Positions 9,005 to 20,029 of a DNA stretch of 64,000 nucleotides are shown in pieces. Origin of the DNA: Pseudomonas sp. BBP2017 (GTDB taxonomy: Bacteria > Pseudomonadota > Gammaproteobacteria > Pseudomonadales > Pseudomonadaceae); the NCBI RefSeq assembly GCF_003024385.1, contig NZ_PVZN01000004.1:124001-188000 (forward strand), read 5' to 3'. The position numbers were made by a program, and so were the translations under genes. A model generated the notes under the pieces. It saw only the letters and a list, made by a program, of their open reading frames with translations, ran no database searches and had not been told where the DNA came from. Numbering within the stretch: position 1 is the stretch's first letter; each line of letters opens with the position of its first letter.

Positions 9005-10537
9005 ATGCGCATCCACGTCACTTTCATCGACCGCGTTGGCATTACCCAGGAGATCCTGGCATTGCTGGGCGCGCGCAACCTCAACCTGGACGCGGTGGAA
9101 ATGATCCCGCCCAACGTCTATATCGATGCTCCAGCGCTGTCACAGGCCGTGCTCGACGAACTTCACGACGCCTTGCTGCGGGTGATCGGGGTCCAGGCGG
9201 TGGAGCTTGTCGACTTTCTTCCCGGCCAGCGCCGGCACCTGCAGTTGGACGCTTTGCTTGCGGCGATGAGCGACCCGGTACTGGCGGTGGACCCCGGTGG
9301 CCATGTGCTGCTGGCCAATCCGACGCTGGTCAGCCTGGTCGGTCGCGAGCCAGCGGGTGAGCCGTTGTCCAGGCTGTTCGCCGAACCCGACCTGGCGCAG
9401 ACCCTGATCGACAAGGGCTTTCGCCTGCCCATGTGCGAGGTCAGCTTGCAGGGCCAGGCGCTGCTGCTGGAAGCCACGCCCATCAGCGGTGGGGCCGACG
9501 CCTTGGTAGGTGGCCTGCTAACCCTGTACCCACCAAGCCGTATCGGTGAGCGTCTGGCTTCGCTGTTGCACGATCATGCTGAGGGGCTACAGGCGCTGCT
9601 GGGCGAATCGGCGCCGCTCAAGGAGCTCAAGGCGCGCCTGCACAAGGTGGCGAGCCTGGAGGCGCCGGTGTTGATCCAGGGCGAAACCGGCACGGGCAAA
9701 GAGCTGGTGGCGCGCGCCTGCCATGCATTGAGCGTGCGCCGTGATGCGTCCTTCCTGGCGCTGAACTGTGCGGCGCTGCCGGAAAGCCTGGCCGAGAGCG
9801 AGCTGTTCGGCTACGCCGCTGGCGCGTTTACCGGCGCCCAGCGCGGCGGCAAGCCGGGCCTGCTGGAACTGGCCGACGGCGGCACGGTGTTCCTCGATGA
9901 AGTGGGCGAGATGTCGCCGTACCTGCAGGCCAAGCTGCTGCGCTTTCTCAGCGACGGCAGCTTTCGCCGGGTTGGCGGTGGCGGCGAGGTGCGGGTCAAT
10001 GTACGGGTGGTCTGCGCGACGCACCGCAACCTGGAAAACATGGTGCTCGAAGGCAGCTTTCGTGAAGACCTCTATTACCGCCTCAACGTGCTCAACCTGA
10101 TGGTGCCGCCGTTGCGCGAGCGCGGTCGGGACATCCTGTTGCTGGCCGAGCATTTCCTGCGTTCTGCCTGCGCGCAGATACAGCGCTCGCCGTGCCGACT
10201 GGCACTGGCCACCCATCCGCTGCTGCTGGGCAATCGCTGGGCAGGCAACGTGCGCCAGTTGCAGAACGTGATCTTCCGTGCTGCGGCCATCAGTGAAGGG
10301 GAGGTGATCGATTGCGGCGACTTGGAGCTGGCCGGTACCGCCCTGAACAACCAGCAGCCCGATACACCGCAAGTCACCAGCCTGGAGGCGGCTGTGCAGG
10401 GCTTCGAAAAATCGCTACTGGAGACGATGTACGCGGCCTATCCCTCGACCCGGCAACTGGCGGTGCGCCTGCAGACTTCGCACACGGCCATCGGCCAACG
10501 CCTGCGTAAATACGGCATCGCCAACCGGGTCTCGTAG
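9005..10537 (+). CDS. gcsR: GcsR, TyrR-like sigma54 enhancer-binding regulator of glycine cleavage
   Basis: A 510-residue protein with an N-terminal ACT domain (starting [18 protein letters not shown]), a PAS domain (about 80-190), an AAA+ sigma54-interaction domain (about 205-430; Walker A GETGTGKE at about 225, GAFTGA loop at about 273) and a C-terminal TyrR-type helix-turn-helix (about 470-510). GAFTGA shows it can contact sigma54, unlike E. coli TyrR. ATG 9005 has GGGAG upstream; an in-frame ATG at 8984 lacks this and adds unlike residues. In P. aeruginosa GcsR activates the gcvH2-gcvP2-glyA2-sdaA-gcvT2 operon in response to glycine, and the same operon follows here. Confidence 0.93.
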   Translation: MRIHVTFIDRVGITQEILALLGARNLNLDAVEMIPPNVYIDAPALSQAVLDELHDALLRVIGVQAVELVDFLPGQRRHLQLDALLAAMSDPVLAVDPGGHVLLANPTLVSLVGREPAGEPLSRLFAEPDLAQTLIDKGFRLPMCEVSLQGQALLLEATPISGGADALVGGLLTLYPPSRIGERLASLLHDHAEGLQALLGESAPLKELKARLHKVASLEAPVLIQGETGTGKELVARACHALSVRRDASFLALNCAALPESLAESELFGYAAGAFTGAQRGGKPGLLELADGGTVFLDEVGEMSPYLQAKLLRFLSDGSFRRVGGGGEVRVNVRVVCATHRNLENMVLEGSFREDLYYRLNVLNLMVPPLRERGRDILLLAEHFLRSACAQIQRSPCRLALATHPLLLGNRWAGNVRQLQNVIFRAAAISEGEVIDCGDLELAGTALNNQQPDTPQVTSLEAAVQGFEKSLLETMYAAYPSTRQLAVRLQTSHTAIGQRLRKYGIANRVS

Positions 10538-10543
10538 CCGACC

Positions 10544-10661
10544 TGGTTCGAATACGCTCCACTGGAGTGATTGTGCTCCAGTCGGGCCTGAGCCGCGGCT
10601 TCATTGGCCCGTCCCGCCAGGGCTGGCTGCCGGGCCCAGGCAGCGGAGCGATTTCGCTCCA
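10544..10661. promoter_or_regulatory. Three GcsR-type operators upstream of the gcv operon
   Basis: Three 7-N4-7 sites can be read: TGGTTCG-AATA-CGCTCCA (10544-10561), TGGAGTG-ATTG-TGCTCCA (10563-10580) and CGGAGCG-ATTT-CGCTCCA (10644-10661). The consensus is TGGAGCG-N4-CGCTCCA. Three tandem sites upstream of this operon are also reported in P. aeruginosa, where the half-sites differ. Centres lie about 202, 183 and 102 bases before the predicted transcription start. Confidence 0.75.
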
Positions 10662-10726
10662 GCGCCGAGGCTTGAGATTGATTGGATTTGTCATACAACT
10701 AATTGAAATATAAAGGTTTTAATTAG

Positions 10727-10743
10727 TTGGCACTGCCCTTGCT
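10727..10743 (+). promoter_or_regulatory. Sigma54 promoter of the gcv operon
   Basis: TTGGCAC-TGCCC-TTGCT is an almost perfect RpoN -24/-12 element, placed 56 bases before gcvH and downstream of the GcsR sites. Confidence 0.9.
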
Positions 10744-10798
10744 CTTGTAACAATCAGTCCTGCACCAGGACCCACCTGATAACAAGAGAGGAAGATCC

Positions 10799-11176
10799 AT
10801 GACCACGTTGCGTTTTACACCCGAACACGAATGGCTGCGTCTGGAAGCGACTGGCGAACTGACCGTCGGCATCACCACCTACGCCCAGGAAGCCCTCGGT
10901 GATGTGGTGTTTGTGCAGTTGCCGGAGCCGGGCGAATACGGTGAGGGCAATGAAGTCGCGGTGCTGGAATCGGTCAAGGCCGCCAGCAACATCAGCATGC
11001 CCCTGAGCGGTACCGTGGTGGCGGTCAATCAGGCCCTGGCTGACGACCCCGAACTGGTTAACGCCTCGCCGATGCAAGACGGCTGGTTCTTCCGCATCCA
11101 GGTGGCCAACCTTGCCGACCTCGACGCCCTGATGGACCAGGAAGGCTATGACCGTTTCCTGGCCGACAACGCCTGA
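10799..11176 (+). CDS. gcvH: Glycine cleavage system H protein
   Basis: A 125-residue lipoyl carrier protein that shuttles the aminomethyl group between GcvP, GcvT and the dehydrogenase. The lipoylated lysine lies in [10 protein letters not shown] (about residue 60). The start is preceded by AGAGAGGAAG. It is the first gene of a sigma54-driven operon with gcvP 14 bases downstream. A lipoyl synthase gene ends the same operon, matching the need to modify this protein. Confidence 0.97.
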   Translation: MTTLRFTPEHEWLRLEATGELTVGITTYAQEALGDVVFVQLPEPGEYGEGNEVAVLESVKAASNISMPLSGTVVAVNQALADDPELVNASPMQDGWFFRIQVANLADLDALMDQEGYDRFLADNA

Positions 11177-11190
11177 GCCAGGGGACCGAC

Positions 11191-14061
11191 ATGACCAATG
11201 CATCCATCCCACTGACAACCGACAACGAGTTCATCGCCCGTCACATCGGCCCGCGCGAAGACGACATCGACGCGATGCTGGCGCTGATTGGCCATGACAG
11301 CCTCGACGGCCTGATCGACAGGGTCATTCCTGACAGCATCAAGGGCACCAGTGTGCTTGAGCTGTGCAAAGGGCAGGGCGAGGGCGAGGCGCTGGCCTCG
11401 CTCAAGGCCATCGCCGCGAACAACCAGCTGTTTCGCAATCATATCGGCCAGGGCTATTACCCTTGCCACACACCGACGCCGATCCTGCGCAACCTGCTGG
11501 AGAACCCGGCCTGGTACACCGCGTACACACCCTACCAGCCGGAGATTTCCCAAGGTCGTCTGGAAGCGCTGCTGAACTTCCAGACCCTGATCAGCGACCT
11601 GACAGGTATGGAGATCGCCAACGCCTCGTTGCTCGATGAAGCCACCGCAGCCGCCGAAGCCATGACCTTCTGCAAGCGTCTGGCGAAGAGCAAGGCCCCG
11701 GCGTTTTTCGTCTCATGCCATTGTCATCCGCAAACCCTCGACGTACTGCGCACCCGTGCCGAGCCGCTGGGTATTGAAGTGGTCATCGGCGATGAGTCGG
11801 CACTGCTTAACCAGAACCTGGATGGCTATTTCGGCCTGTTGCTGCAATACCCGGCCAGCACTGGCGCTATCGTCGACCATCGCGCCCTGGTGCAGCGCGC
11901 CCATGCAATCGGCGCGCTGGTGGCGGTGGCCGCCGACCTTTTGGCCCTGACTTTGCTGACTCCTCCGGGTGAATTAGGTGCCGACGTGGTAGTGGGCAGT
12001 GCCCAGCGTTTTGGCGTGCCGCTGGGCTTTGGCGGCCCGCACGCGGCGTTCTTCGCCACGCGCGACAGCTTCAAGCGCGACATGCCCGGGCGCCTGGTCG
12101 GCGTGTCCATCGATCGCTTCGGCAAACCGGCCCTGCGCCTGGCTATGCAGACCCGCGAGCAACACATACGCCGTGAGAAAGCCACCAGCAACATCTGCAC
12201 CGCGCAGGTGCTGCTAGCCAACATCGCCAGCATGTATGCGGTTTACCATGGTCCGCAGGGCCTGGCACAAATCGCCCGGCGTGTGCATCGGTTGACTGCG
12301 ATTCTGGTGCGCGGCTTGCAGCAGCTCGGCTACAAGGTCGAGCAGCAGCACTTTTTCGACACCGTCAGCGTGGTGACCCCAGGCCCGGTGGCCGGGGTAC
12401 TGGCCGCCGCCAACGCCGCGCGTCTGAACCTGCGGCTGATCGACGAGCAGCGGGTCGGCCTGTCGCTGGATGAAACCTGCGAGCAGGCCGCCGTCGAGGC
12501 CTTGTGGCAAGTCTTCGCCGCATCCGGGCAGACGCTTCCAGACTTCGTCGCGCTGGCCGCCGACACAGGCGACAGCCTGCCGTTGCCGCTGCTGCGCGGG
12601 ACGCCGTTCCTGCAGCATCAGGTGTTCAACCGCTACCACTCGGAAACCGAACTGATGCGCTATCTGCGGCGCTTGGCCGACAAGGACCTGGCCCTGGACC
12701 GCAGCATGATCGCGTTGGGCTCATGCACCATGAAACTCAACGCTGCCAGTGAAATGGTCCCGATTACCTGGCCCGAGTTCGGCGCCTTGCACCCGTTCGC
12801 CCCGGCCGAGCAGTCGCTGGGTTACCGTCAGCTGACAAACGAGCTGGAGGCCATGCTTTGCGCGGCCACCGGTTATGACGCCATGTCACTGCAGCCCAAT
12901 GCCGGCTCCCAGGGCGAGTACGCAGGCCTCTTGGCGATCCGCGCCTACCACGCCAGCCGTGGCCAGGCGCAGCGCGATGTGTGCCTGATTCCATCGTCGG
13001 CCCATGGCACCAACCCGGCCACGGCGCAAATGGCCGGCATGCGTGTGGTGGTGGTCAACTGCGATGAGCGCGGCAACGTCGATGTGGCGGACCTGCAAAG
13101 CAAGGCCGAGCAGCACCAGAATCACCTGGCCGCGCTGATGATCACCTATCCCTCGACCCATGGCGTGTTCGAAGACGGCATCACCCGCATCTGCGACATC
13201 ATCCATGAGCACGGCGGCCAGGTGTACCTGGACGGTGCCAACATGAACGCCATGGTCGGCCTTTGCGCACCGGGCAAGTTCGGTGGCGATGTTTCCCATC
13301 TGAACCTGCACAAAACCTTCTGCATCCCTCACGGCGGTGGCGGCCCAGGTGTCGGCCCGATCGGCGTCAAGGCGCATCTGGCGCCGTTCCTGCCGGGGCA
13401 CGGTCACATGCAGAACCAGTACGGTGCGGTCAGTGCAGCGCCGTATGGCAGCGCCAGCATCCTGCCGATCACCTGGATGTACATCCGCATGATGGGCGGC
13501 GAAGGGCTCAAGCGCGCCTCGCAGCTGGCGATCCTCAGTGCCAACTACATCGCCCGACGCCTGGAGGAACACTACCCGGTGCTCTACACCGGCGAGAACG
13601 GCTTGGTCGCCCACGAATGCATTCTCGACCTGCGCCCGCTCAAGGACAGCAGCGGCATCAGCGTCGAGGACGTGGCCAAGCGCCTGATCGATTTCGGCTT
13701 CCATGCCCCGACCATGTCCTTCCCGGTGGCCGGCACCTTGATGGTCGAGCCGACCGAGAGCGAGTCGAAGGAGGAACTGGACCGTTTCTGTGAGGCGATG
13801 ATCTGCATCCGCGAGGAAATCCGTGCGGTGGAAAACGGCACCCTGGACAAGCTCGACAACCCGCTGAAGAACGCCCCGCACACCGCCAGCGAGCTGGTCG
13901 GCGAATGGCCTCATCGCTATGGCCGGGAGCTGGCGGTGTACCCGCTGGCCGAGCTGCGCGAGAGCAAGTACTGGCCGCCGGTGGGGCGCGTGGACAACGT
14001 CTACGGCGACCGCAACCTGGCGTGCGCCTGCCCACCGATGTCGATCTATCAAGACGCTTGA
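11191..14061 (+). CDS. gcvP: Glycine dehydrogenase (decarboxylating), P protein
   Basis: A 956-residue fused P protein, normal length for the single-chain form. It decarboxylates glycine with PLP and passes the aminomethyl group to GcvH. The PLP lysine is in [17 protein letters not shown] (about residue 706). The N-terminal [10 protein letters not shown] and the glycine-rich loop are typical. It follows gcvH closely with a GGGGACC ribosome site. A REP element separates it from glyA, so distal genes may be expressed at a different level. Confidence 0.97.
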   Translation: MTNASIPLTTDNEFIARHIGPREDDIDAMLALIGHDSLDGLIDRVIPDSIKGTSVLELCKGQGEGEALASLKAIAANNQLFRNHIGQGYYPCHTPTPILRNLLENPAWYTAYTPYQPEISQGRLEALLNFQTLISDLTGMEIANASLLDEATAAAEAMTFCKRLAKSKAPAFFVSCHCHPQTLDVLRTRAEPLGIEVVIGDESALLNQNLDGYFGLLLQYPASTGAIVDHRALVQRAHAIGALVAVAADLLALTLLTPPGELGADVVVGSAQRFGVPLGFGGPHAAFFATRDSFKRDMPGRLVGVSIDRFGKPALRLAMQTREQHIRREKATSNICTAQVLLANIASMYAVYHGPQGLAQIARRVHRLTAILVRGLQQLGYKVEQQHFFDTVSVVTPGPVAGVLAAANAARLNLRLIDEQRVGLSLDETCEQAAVEALWQVFAASGQTLPDFVALAADTGDSLPLPLLRGTPFLQHQVFNRYHSETELMRYLRRLADKDLALDRSMIALGSCTMKLNAASEMVPITWPEFGALHPFAPAEQSLGYRQLTNELEAMLCAATGYDAMSLQPNAGSQGEYAGLLAIRAYHASRGQAQRDVCLIPSSAHGTNPATAQMAGMRVVVVNCDERGNVDVADLQSKAEQHQNHLAALMITYPSTHGVFEDGITRICDIIHEHGGQVYLDGANMNAMVGLCAPGKFGGDVSHLNLHKTFCIPHGGGGPGVGPIGVKAHLAPFLPGHGHMQNQYGAVSAAPYGSASILPITWMYIRMMGGEGLKRASQLAILSANYIARRLEEHYPVLYTGENGLVAHECILDLRPLKDSSGISVEDVAKRLIDFGFHAPTMSFPVAGTLMVEPTESESKEELDRFCEAMICIREEIRAVENGTLDKLDNPLKNAPHTASELVGEWPHRYGRELAVYPLAELRESKYWPPVGRVDNVYGDRNLACACPPMSIYQDA

Positions 14062-14071
14062 CGATGCTTGG

Positions 14072-14141
14072 GTGGGAGCGGGCTTGCCCCGCGATGCGAT
14101 GTGACTGGCTGCACGCAATCGCGGGGCAAGCCCGCTCCCAC
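14072..14141. repeat. REP element pair inside the gcv operon
   Basis: Inverted units gtgggagcgggcttgccccg and ggcaagcccgctcccac lie between gcvP and glyA. The hairpin inside an operon could stabilise the upstream transcript or reduce read-through. It is the same family as at 7152 and 54580. Confidence 0.85.
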
Positions 14142-14188
14142 AGGCAGCTGTTCCATTTGGTTGAACACTAATAACAAGGAAAACCGCC

Positions 14189-15442
14189 ATGTTCCATAAA
14201 AGCCTGACCCTCTCCGATTTCGACCCTGCACTGTCCGCCGCCATCCGCCGCGAAGCACAACGCCAGGAAGACCATATCGAACTGATCGCCTCGGAAAACT
14301 ACACCAGCCCGCAGGTGATGCAGGCCCAGGGCACCGAGCTGACCAACAAGTACGCCGAAGGTTATCCAGGCAAGCGCTACTACGGCGGTTGCGAGCATGT
14401 CGATGTGGTCGAGCAACTGGCCATCGATCGTGCCAAGCAGCTGTTCGGCGCAGGCTATGCCAACGTCCAGCCGCACTCCGGCTCCCAGGCCAACGCGGCG
14501 GTCTACCTGGCCCTGCTGCAAGTCGGCGACACTCTTCTGGGCATGAACCTGGCCCATGGTGGCCACCTCACTCACGGTGCCAAGGTCAGCTCCTCGGGCA
14601 AGCTGTACAACGCCGTGCAGTACGGCATCGACGCCAACGGCCTGATCGATTACGACGAGGTCGAGCGCCTGGCCGTCGAGCATCAGCCGAAAATGATCGT
14701 GGCGGGCTTCTCTGCCTACTCCAAGACCCTGGACTTCCCGCGTTTCCGCCAGATCGCCGACAAGGTCGGTGCCTACCTGTTCGTCGACATGGCCCACGTC
14801 GCCGGCCTGGTTGCGGCGGGCCTGTACCCCAATCCGCTGCCATACGCCGATGTGGTCACCACCACTACCCACAAGACCCTGCGCGGTCCGCGCGGTGGGC
14901 TGATCCTGGCCAAGGCCGACCCGGAGCTGGAGAAGAAACTCAACTCGGCAGTGTTCCCGGGCGGGCAGGGCGGGCCGCTGATGCATGTGATCGCCGCCAA
15001 GGCCGTGTGCTTCAAGGAAGCCCTGGAACCGGGCTTCAAGGATTACCAGTTCCAGGTCATCAACAACGCCCAGGCCATGGCGGACATTTTCCGTCAGCGC
15101 GGTTATGACGTGGTCTCCGGCGGTACCGACAATCACCTGTTCCTGGTCAGCCTGATCCGCCAGGGCATTACCGGCAAGGATGCCGATGCTGCGTTGGGTC
15201 GTGCGCATATCACCGTGAACAAGAACGCCGTGCCCAACGACCCGCAATCGCCATTCGTGACCTCGGGCCTGCGCATCGGTACCCCGGCGGTGACCACTCG
15301 TGGTTTCCAGGTGCCGGAGTGCCGCGCCCTGGCGACCTGGATCTGCGACATCCTCGACCACCTCGGCGATGCCGACGTCGAGGCCCAGGTGGCCCGGCAG
15401 GTGGCCGAGCTGTGCCGCCTGTTCCCGGTTTATTCGGCCTGA
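14189..15442 (+). CDS. glyA: Serine hydroxymethyltransferase
   Basis: A 417-residue PLP enzyme interconverting serine and glycine with methylene-tetrahydrofolate. The PLP lysine lies in [14 protein letters not shown] (about residue 228), and [13 protein letters not shown] is the typical substrate-loop region. AAGGAAA precedes ATG 14189. In this operon it combines the methylene-THF from glycine cleavage with a second glycine to give serine, which SdaA then deaminates. Pseudomonads usually carry a second glyA elsewhere; that cannot be checked here. Confidence 0.97.
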   Translation: MFHKSLTLSDFDPALSAAIRREAQRQEDHIELIASENYTSPQVMQAQGTELTNKYAEGYPGKRYYGGCEHVDVVEQLAIDRAKQLFGAGYANVQPHSGSQANAAVYLALLQVGDTLLGMNLAHGGHLTHGAKVSSSGKLYNAVQYGIDANGLIDYDEVERLAVEHQPKMIVAGFSAYSKTLDFPRFRQIADKVGAYLFVDMAHVAGLVAAGLYPNPLPYADVVTTTTHKTLRGPRGGLILAKADPELEKKLNSAVFPGGQGGPLMHVIAAKAVCFKEALEPGFKDYQFQVINNAQAMADIFRQRGYDVVSGGTDNHLFLVSLIRQGITGKDADAALGRAHITVNKNAVPNDPQSPFVTSGLRIGTPAVTTRGFQVPECRALATWICDILDHLGDADVEAQVARQVAELCRLFPVYSA

Positions 15443-15469
15443 ACCCTGAGTGTGATGGCGGAGGCCTGT

Positions 15470-16846
15470 ATGTCGCTGAGTGTTTTTGATCTGTTCAAGG
15501 TGGGCATCGGCCCGTCCAGCTCCCACACGGTCGGGCCGATGCGCGCCGCGGCGCGCTTTGTCGAAGGGCTCAGGGAGCAAGGGCTGCTGGCCCAGGTGGA
15601 AAACGTGCGCGCCGAGTTGTACGGCTCGCTCGGCGCCACCGGCAAAGGCCACGGCAGCGATAAGGCGGTGCTGCTGGGGCTTGAGGGTGAGCACCCGGAT
15701 ACCGTCGAGACCTCGCTGGTGGCCGATCGTCTGGGGATGATTCGCCAGAGCGGGACGCTGTCGTTGCTCGGTGAAAAACGCATCTGCTTCGTCGAGAAAG
15801 AACACCTGGCGATGATCCGCAAGCCCTTGCCCTATCACCCCAACGGCATGATCTTGCGCGCCTTTGATGCGGCCGGGCTGCAACTGTGCAGCCGCGAGTA
15901 TTACTCGGTGGGCGGCGGCTTTGTGGTGGACGAGGCGGCGGTGGGCGTCGATCGTATCGTCGAAGACCGTACGCCGTTGCGCTTCCCGTTTCTGAGCGGG
16001 CGCGAGCTGTTGGCGCAATGCGCCCAGCACGGGCTCTCGATCAGCCAGTTGATGGCCGAGAACGAGACCGCCTGGCGCAGCCCGGAGCAGACGCGCCAGG
16101 GCTTGCTGCACATCTGGCAGGTGATGCAGGACTGCGTCAAGGCTGGTTGCCGCACCGAGGGCATCATGCCCGGCGGGCTCAAGGTAAAGCGCCGTGCCGC
16201 GGCGCTGCACCGGCAACTGAGCGCCAGCCCTGAAGCCGGCTTGCGCGACAGCCTCTCGGTGCTCGACTGGGTCAACCTCTACGCCCTGGCGGTCAACGAG
16301 GAAAACGCCAGCGGCGGGCGGGTGGTCACCGCGCCGACCAATGGCGCGGCCGGCATCATCCCGGCGGTGCTGCATTACTACACGCGTTTCGTGCCAGGGG
16401 CCAACGAGGACGGGGTGGTGCGCTTTCTGCTCACGGCCGCCGCGATCGGCATCCTGTACAAGGAAAACGCTTCGATCTCCGGGGCTGAAGTCGGCTGCCA
16501 GGGCGAGGTCGGGGTGGCCTGCTCAATGGCGGCCGGGGCCTTGTGCGAAGTGCTTGGCGGCACCGTGCAGCAAGTGGAGAACGCCGCCGAAATCGGCATG
16601 GAGCACAACCTCGGGCTGACCTGCGACCCGATTGGCGGGTTGGTCCAGGTGCCGTGCATCGAGCGCAATGCCATGGGCTCGGTCAAGGCCATCAATGCCG
16701 CACGCATGGCCCTGCGCGGCGATGGCCAGCACTTCGTCTCCCTCGACAAGGTGATCCGTACCATGCGCCAGACCGGCGCCGACATGAAAAGCAAATACAA
16801 AGAGACTGCCCGCGGCGGGCTGGCGGTCAATATCATCGAATGCTAG
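15470..16846 (+). CDS. sdaA: L-serine dehydratase (iron-sulfur type)
   Basis: A 458-residue single-chain serine deaminase, converting L-serine to pyruvate and ammonia with a [4Fe-4S] cluster. The N-terminal [20 protein letters not shown] is diagnostic, and [19 protein letters not shown] carries conserved residues near the cluster. ATG 15470 has GGAGG at 15460-15464; an in-frame GTG at 15452 is less likely. It completes conversion of glycine to pyruvate through serine. Confidence 0.95.
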   Translation: MSLSVFDLFKVGIGPSSSHTVGPMRAAARFVEGLREQGLLAQVENVRAELYGSLGATGKGHGSDKAVLLGLEGEHPDTVETSLVADRLGMIRQSGTLSLLGEKRICFVEKEHLAMIRKPLPYHPNGMILRAFDAAGLQLCSREYYSVGGGFVVDEAAVGVDRIVEDRTPLRFPFLSGRELLAQCAQHGLSISQLMAENETAWRSPEQTRQGLLHIWQVMQDCVKAGCRTEGIMPGGLKVKRRAAALHRQLSASPEAGLRDSLSVLDWVNLYALAVNEENASGGRVVTAPTNGAAGIIPAVLHYYTRFVPGANEDGVVRFLLTAAAIGILYKENASISGAEVGCQGEVGVACSMAAGALCEVLGGTVQQVENAAEIGMEHNLGLTCDPIGGLVQVPCIERNAMGSVKAINAARMALRGDGQHFVSLDKVIRTMRQTGADMKSKYKETARGGLAVNIIEC

Positions 16847-16855
16847 GAGTCACCC

Positions 16856-17980
16856 ATGTCTACAGAACAACTACAACAAACGCCGTTGCATGGTCTGCAC
16901 CTGGAACTGGGCGCGCGTATGGTGCCGTTCGCCGGCTACGCCATGCCGGTCCAGTACCCGCTGGGCGTGCTCAAGGAGCACTTGCACACACGTGAACAGG
17001 CCGGCCTGTTCGACGTTTCGCACATGGGCCAGATCCGCCTGCGCGGCGCCGCTGCCGCCAAGGCGCTGGAAGCGCTGGTGCCGGTCGATATCGTCGACCT
17101 GCCGGTGGGCATGCAGCGCTATGCATTGTTCACCAACGACGAGGGCGGCATCCTCGATGACCTGATGGTCGCCAACCTGGGCAGCGACGAGCTGTTCCTG
17201 GTGGTCAACGCCGGCTGCAAGGACCAGGACCTGACCCACCTCAAGCAGTATCTGGAAGGGCAGTGCGAAGTCGAGTCGCTGTTCGACAGCCGCGCCTTGC
17301 TGGCGCTGCAAGGCCCGGCGGCGGCCAGGGTGCTGGCGCGTCTGGCGCCGCAGGTCGGCAGCATGACCTTCATGCAGTTCGCCAAGGTGAGGATGCTCGG
17401 TGTCGACTGCTACGTCAGCCGCTCCGGTTACACCGGTGAGGATGGTTACGAAATCTCCGTGCCGGCAGAGGCTGCGCAAATGCTTGCCCGTTCGCTGCTG
17501 GCCGAGCCCGAGGTCGAGGCCATTGGCCTGGGCGCCCGTGATTCGTTGCGCCTGGAGGCCGGATTGTGCCTGTACGGCCATGACATGGAACGGTGCACCA
17601 CGCCGATCGAGGCCAGTCTGACCTGGGCGATTTCCAAGGCCCGGCGCGCTGATGGCATACGCCCCGGCGGCTTCCCCGGTGCCGAGCGGATTTTTGCCCA
17701 GCAGCGCGACGGTGTGCACAGCAAGCGCGTCGGCCTGCTGCCTACAGAGCGGGTGCCAGTGCGCGAAGGGGCACTGATCGTCGATGCCCAAGAGCAGGTG
17801 ATCGGCCGTGTTACCAGTGGCGGATTTGGCCCGAGCCTGGGTGGGCCGCTGGCGATGGGCTTTGTACAGAGCGAGCATGCAGCGCTGGACAGCGAAGTTT
17901 TTGCCCAGGTGCGTGGCAAGTTGGTGCCGATGGTCGTCGCCCGCACGCCGTTCGTGGCGCAACGTTACTACCGTGGCTGA
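16856..17980 (+). CDS. gcvT: Glycine cleavage system aminomethyltransferase (T protein)
   Basis: A 374-residue T protein that releases ammonia from the aminomethyl-GcvH intermediate and gives methylene-THF. Typical motifs are [18 protein letters not shown] near the N-terminus, FDVSHMGQ and the folate-site region [24 protein letters not shown] precedes the start, 9 bases after the sdaA stop. Confidence 0.96.
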   Translation: MSTEQLQQTPLHGLHLELGARMVPFAGYAMPVQYPLGVLKEHLHTREQAGLFDVSHMGQIRLRGAAAAKALEALVPVDIVDLPVGMQRYALFTNDEGGILDDLMVANLGSDELFLVVNAGCKDQDLTHLKQYLEGQCEVESLFDSRALLALQGPAAARVLARLAPQVGSMTFMQFAKVRMLGVDCYVSRSGYTGEDGYEISVPAEAAQMLARSLLAEPEVEAIGLGARDSLRLEAGLCLYGHDMERCTTPIEASLTWAISKARRADGIRPGGFPGAERIFAQQRDGVHSKRVGLLPTERVPVREGALIVDAQEQVIGRVTSGGFGPSLGGPLAMGFVQSEHAALDSEVFAQVRGKLVPMVVARTPFVAQRYYRG

Positions 17981-18004
17981 AGGCCAGATCGTCGGAGCAT
18001 GAGC

Positions 18005-18979
18005 ATGAGCATGAACGAAACCCAATCTGTCGCCACTCGCCCACAGCCGCTGCAGGCCGGGGTGAAACTGCGCGGTGCCGAGAAGGTGGCGCGTATCCCG
18101 GTGAAGATCCTGCCCACCGAAGAGGTACCACGCAAACCCGAGTGGATCCGCGTGGAGATTGCAACTTCACCGCAGGTGGCGCGCGTCAAGGCGCTGTTGC
18201 GCAAGCACAAGCTGCACAGCGTCTGCGAGGAAGCCTCGTGTCCGAACCTGGGAGAATGTTTCACTGGCGGTACGGCGACCTTCATGATCATGGGCGACAT
18301 CTGTACCCGTCGTTGCCCGTTCTGCGACGTCGGTCACGGCCGACCCAAGCCATTGGACGTAAATGAGCCAAAGAACCTGGCCATTGCCATCGCCGACCTG
18401 CGCCTGAAGTACGTGGTTATCACCTCGGTCGACCGCGACGACCTGCGCGACGGCGGCGCCCAGCACTTCGTCGACTGCTTGCGCGAGATCCGCAAACTGT
18501 CGCCGGGTATCCGTCTGGAAACCCTGGTGCCTGACTATCGGGGGCGCATGGACGTGGCCCTGGCGATCACCGAACAGGAGCCGCCGGATGTGTTCAACCA
18601 CAACCTGGAAACCGTGCCACGCCTGTACAAAGCCGCACGGCCAGGCTCGGATTTCGAGTGGTCGCTGGATTTGCTGGAAAATTTCAAGCAGCGCGTGCCC
18701 GCGGTACCGACCAAGTCCGGGCTGATGCTGGGGCTGGGTGAAACCGATGACGAAGTGATCGAGGTGATGCAACGCATGCGCGAGCATCAGGTCGACATGC
18801 TGACCTTGGGGCAGTACTTGCAGCCCTCGCGCAGCCACCTGCCGGTGCAGCGTTTCGTCCACCCGGAGCGCTTTGCCTGGTTTGCCGAACAGGCAGTGGC
18901 AATGGGGTTCAGGAACGTGGCCTCCGGGCCGCTGGTGCGCTCCTCCTACCATGCCGACCAACAGGCTCGGTTGCCCTAA
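18005..18979 (+). CDS. lipA: Lipoyl synthase in the gcv operon
   Basis: A 324-residue radical SAM enzyme that inserts two sulfurs into octanoyl-H protein. The auxiliary cluster motif [12 protein letters not shown] (about residue 73) and radical SAM motif CTRRCPFC (about 99) are intact. Three in-frame ATGAGC/ATGAAC codons lie at 17999, 18005 and 18011. GGAG at 17994-17997 is 1, 7 and 13 bases away, so 18005 is best placed, though annotations may use 17999. It is 24 bases after gcvT. Pseudomonads normally have a housekeeping lipA beside lipB; this is probably a dedicated paralogue that lipoylates GcvH when glycine is abundant (inference). Confidence 0.93.
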   Translation: MSMNETQSVATRPQPLQAGVKLRGAEKVARIPVKILPTEEVPRKPEWIRVEIATSPQVARVKALLRKHKLHSVCEEASCPNLGECFTGGTATFMIMGDICTRRCPFCDVGHGRPKPLDVNEPKNLAIAIADLRLKYVVITSVDRDDLRDGGAQHFVDCLREIRKLSPGIRLETLVPDYRGRMDVALAITEQEPPDVFNHNLETVPRLYKAARPGSDFEWSLDLLENFKQRVPAVPTKSGLMLGLGETDDEVIEVMQRMREHQVDMLTLGQYLQPSRSHLPVQRFVHPERFAWFAEQAVAMGFRNVASGPLVRSSYHADQQARLP

Positions 18980-18980
18980 A

Positions 18981-19024
18981 CGCGGGCCCCGCGATTATCA
19001 ATCGCGGGGCAAGCCCGCTCCCAC
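18981..19024 (+). terminator. REP-type hairpin ending the gcv-lipA operon
   Basis: CCCCGCGAT (18987-18995) and ATCGCGGGG (19001-19009) form a 9-bp stem with a TATCA loop, followed by half a REP unit (gcaagcccgctcccac). Its position right after lipA suggests a transcript end. No T-run is present. Confidence 0.6.
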
Positions 19025-19216
19025 AGGGGGATTATTCGCAAGGGCTATATGCATGTATCCAACAGGTCTTGTACCGCAGCCAGCGTTGGGTTTTAGCTAG
19101 TCGCAGGCGCGGGCGCGCATCCTCAGCCCGCCGCCGCGATGTGAACCATCCAAAAGACCAAGGCGCGTTGACCGCCGTAGAGGCTGACGGTCGCGCGGAT
19201 ATATCAGGTGCAGACA

Positions 19217-20029
19217 ATGAGCACACCCCTGGATTTGAATGCCTTGAAGGCGCGCCAGCAGACGGCATGGGCCAGCGGCGATTACGCGGTGATTGGCACA
19301 ACCTTGCAGCTGGTCGGCGAACGCCTGGCCGAAGCCTGTGACTTGCGCTGGGACGAAAAGGTCCTTGATGTGGCTGCCGGCAACGGCAATGCCACTCTTG
19401 CCGCGGCACGGCGCGGCTGTCAGGTGACCTCCACAGACTACGTGCCCGAGCTGTTGAAACGCGGTGAAGAACGCGCACGGGCCGAGCATCTGAGCGTAGT
19501 GTTTCAAACCGCCGATGCCGAGGCGCTGCCGTTTGCCGACGGCGCCTTTGATGCAGTGATATCGACCTTCGGCGTGATGTTTGCCCCGGATCAGGCTCAA
19601 GCGGCGAGGGAACTCGCACGGGTTTGCCGCTCAGGCGGGCGGATCGGTCTGGCGAACTGGACGCCACAGGGCTTCATCGGGCAGATGTTCAAGACCCTCG
19701 GGCGGCATGTCCCGCCACCCGCCGGGGCGCTGCCGCCCTCACGCTGGGGTGATGAAGAACAGTTGCAGCAGCTGTTCGGCGACAACGTCGGGGTTATCAA
19801 TGCCAGCCGTCAGCATTTCAATTTTCGCTATCGCTCGGCGGCGCATTTCATCGACGTATTCAGGACCTGGTATGGCCCGGTGCATAAAGCCTTTGCCTCG
19901 TTGCAGAGTGACGCCGCCTACGCTTTGGAACGCGATCTTAGCCAACTGCTGAACGACAACAACGTGGCCGGCGCCTCGTCGTTGGTGGTGCCCAGCGAGT
20001 ACCTGGAGGTGGTTATCAGTCGACGCTGA
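19217..20029 (+). CDS. Class I SAM-dependent methyltransferase
   Basis: A 270-residue methyltransferase with SAM motif I in VLDVAAGNGNATLAAA (about residue 46), an acidic motif at TSTDYVPELL, and the UbiE/MenG-like ALPFADGAFDAVISTFG. The C-terminal part has no motif I recognise. ATG 19217 is preferred to the in-frame GTG at 19208 because AGG sits just before it. It converges with the efflux gene on the other strand; the two reading frames overlap by 14 bases at their 3' ends. The substrate is unknown. Confidence 0.85.
   Translation: MSTPLDLNALKARQQTAWASGDYAVIGTTLQLVGERLAEACDLRWDEKVLDVAAGNGNATLAAARRGCQVTSTDYVPELLKRGEERARAEHLSVVFQTADAEALPFADGAFDAVISTFGVMFAPDQAQAARELARVCRSGGRIGLANWTPQGFIGQMFKTLGRHVPPPAGALPPSRWGDEEQLQQLFGDNVGVINASRQHFNFRYRSAAHFIDVFRTWYGPVHKAFASLQSDAAYALERDLSQLLNDNNVAGASSLVVPSEYLEVVISRR

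Noticed and set aside
14168..16375. 735-codon open frame antisense to glyA and sdaA
   Set aside because: Both plus-strand genes are certain from active-site motifs, and the antisense product has shadow composition.
20016..20029. 14-base overlap of convergent methyltransferase and efflux genes as a possible antisense control
   Set aside because: Short convergent 3' overlaps are common, and nothing else supports regulation.
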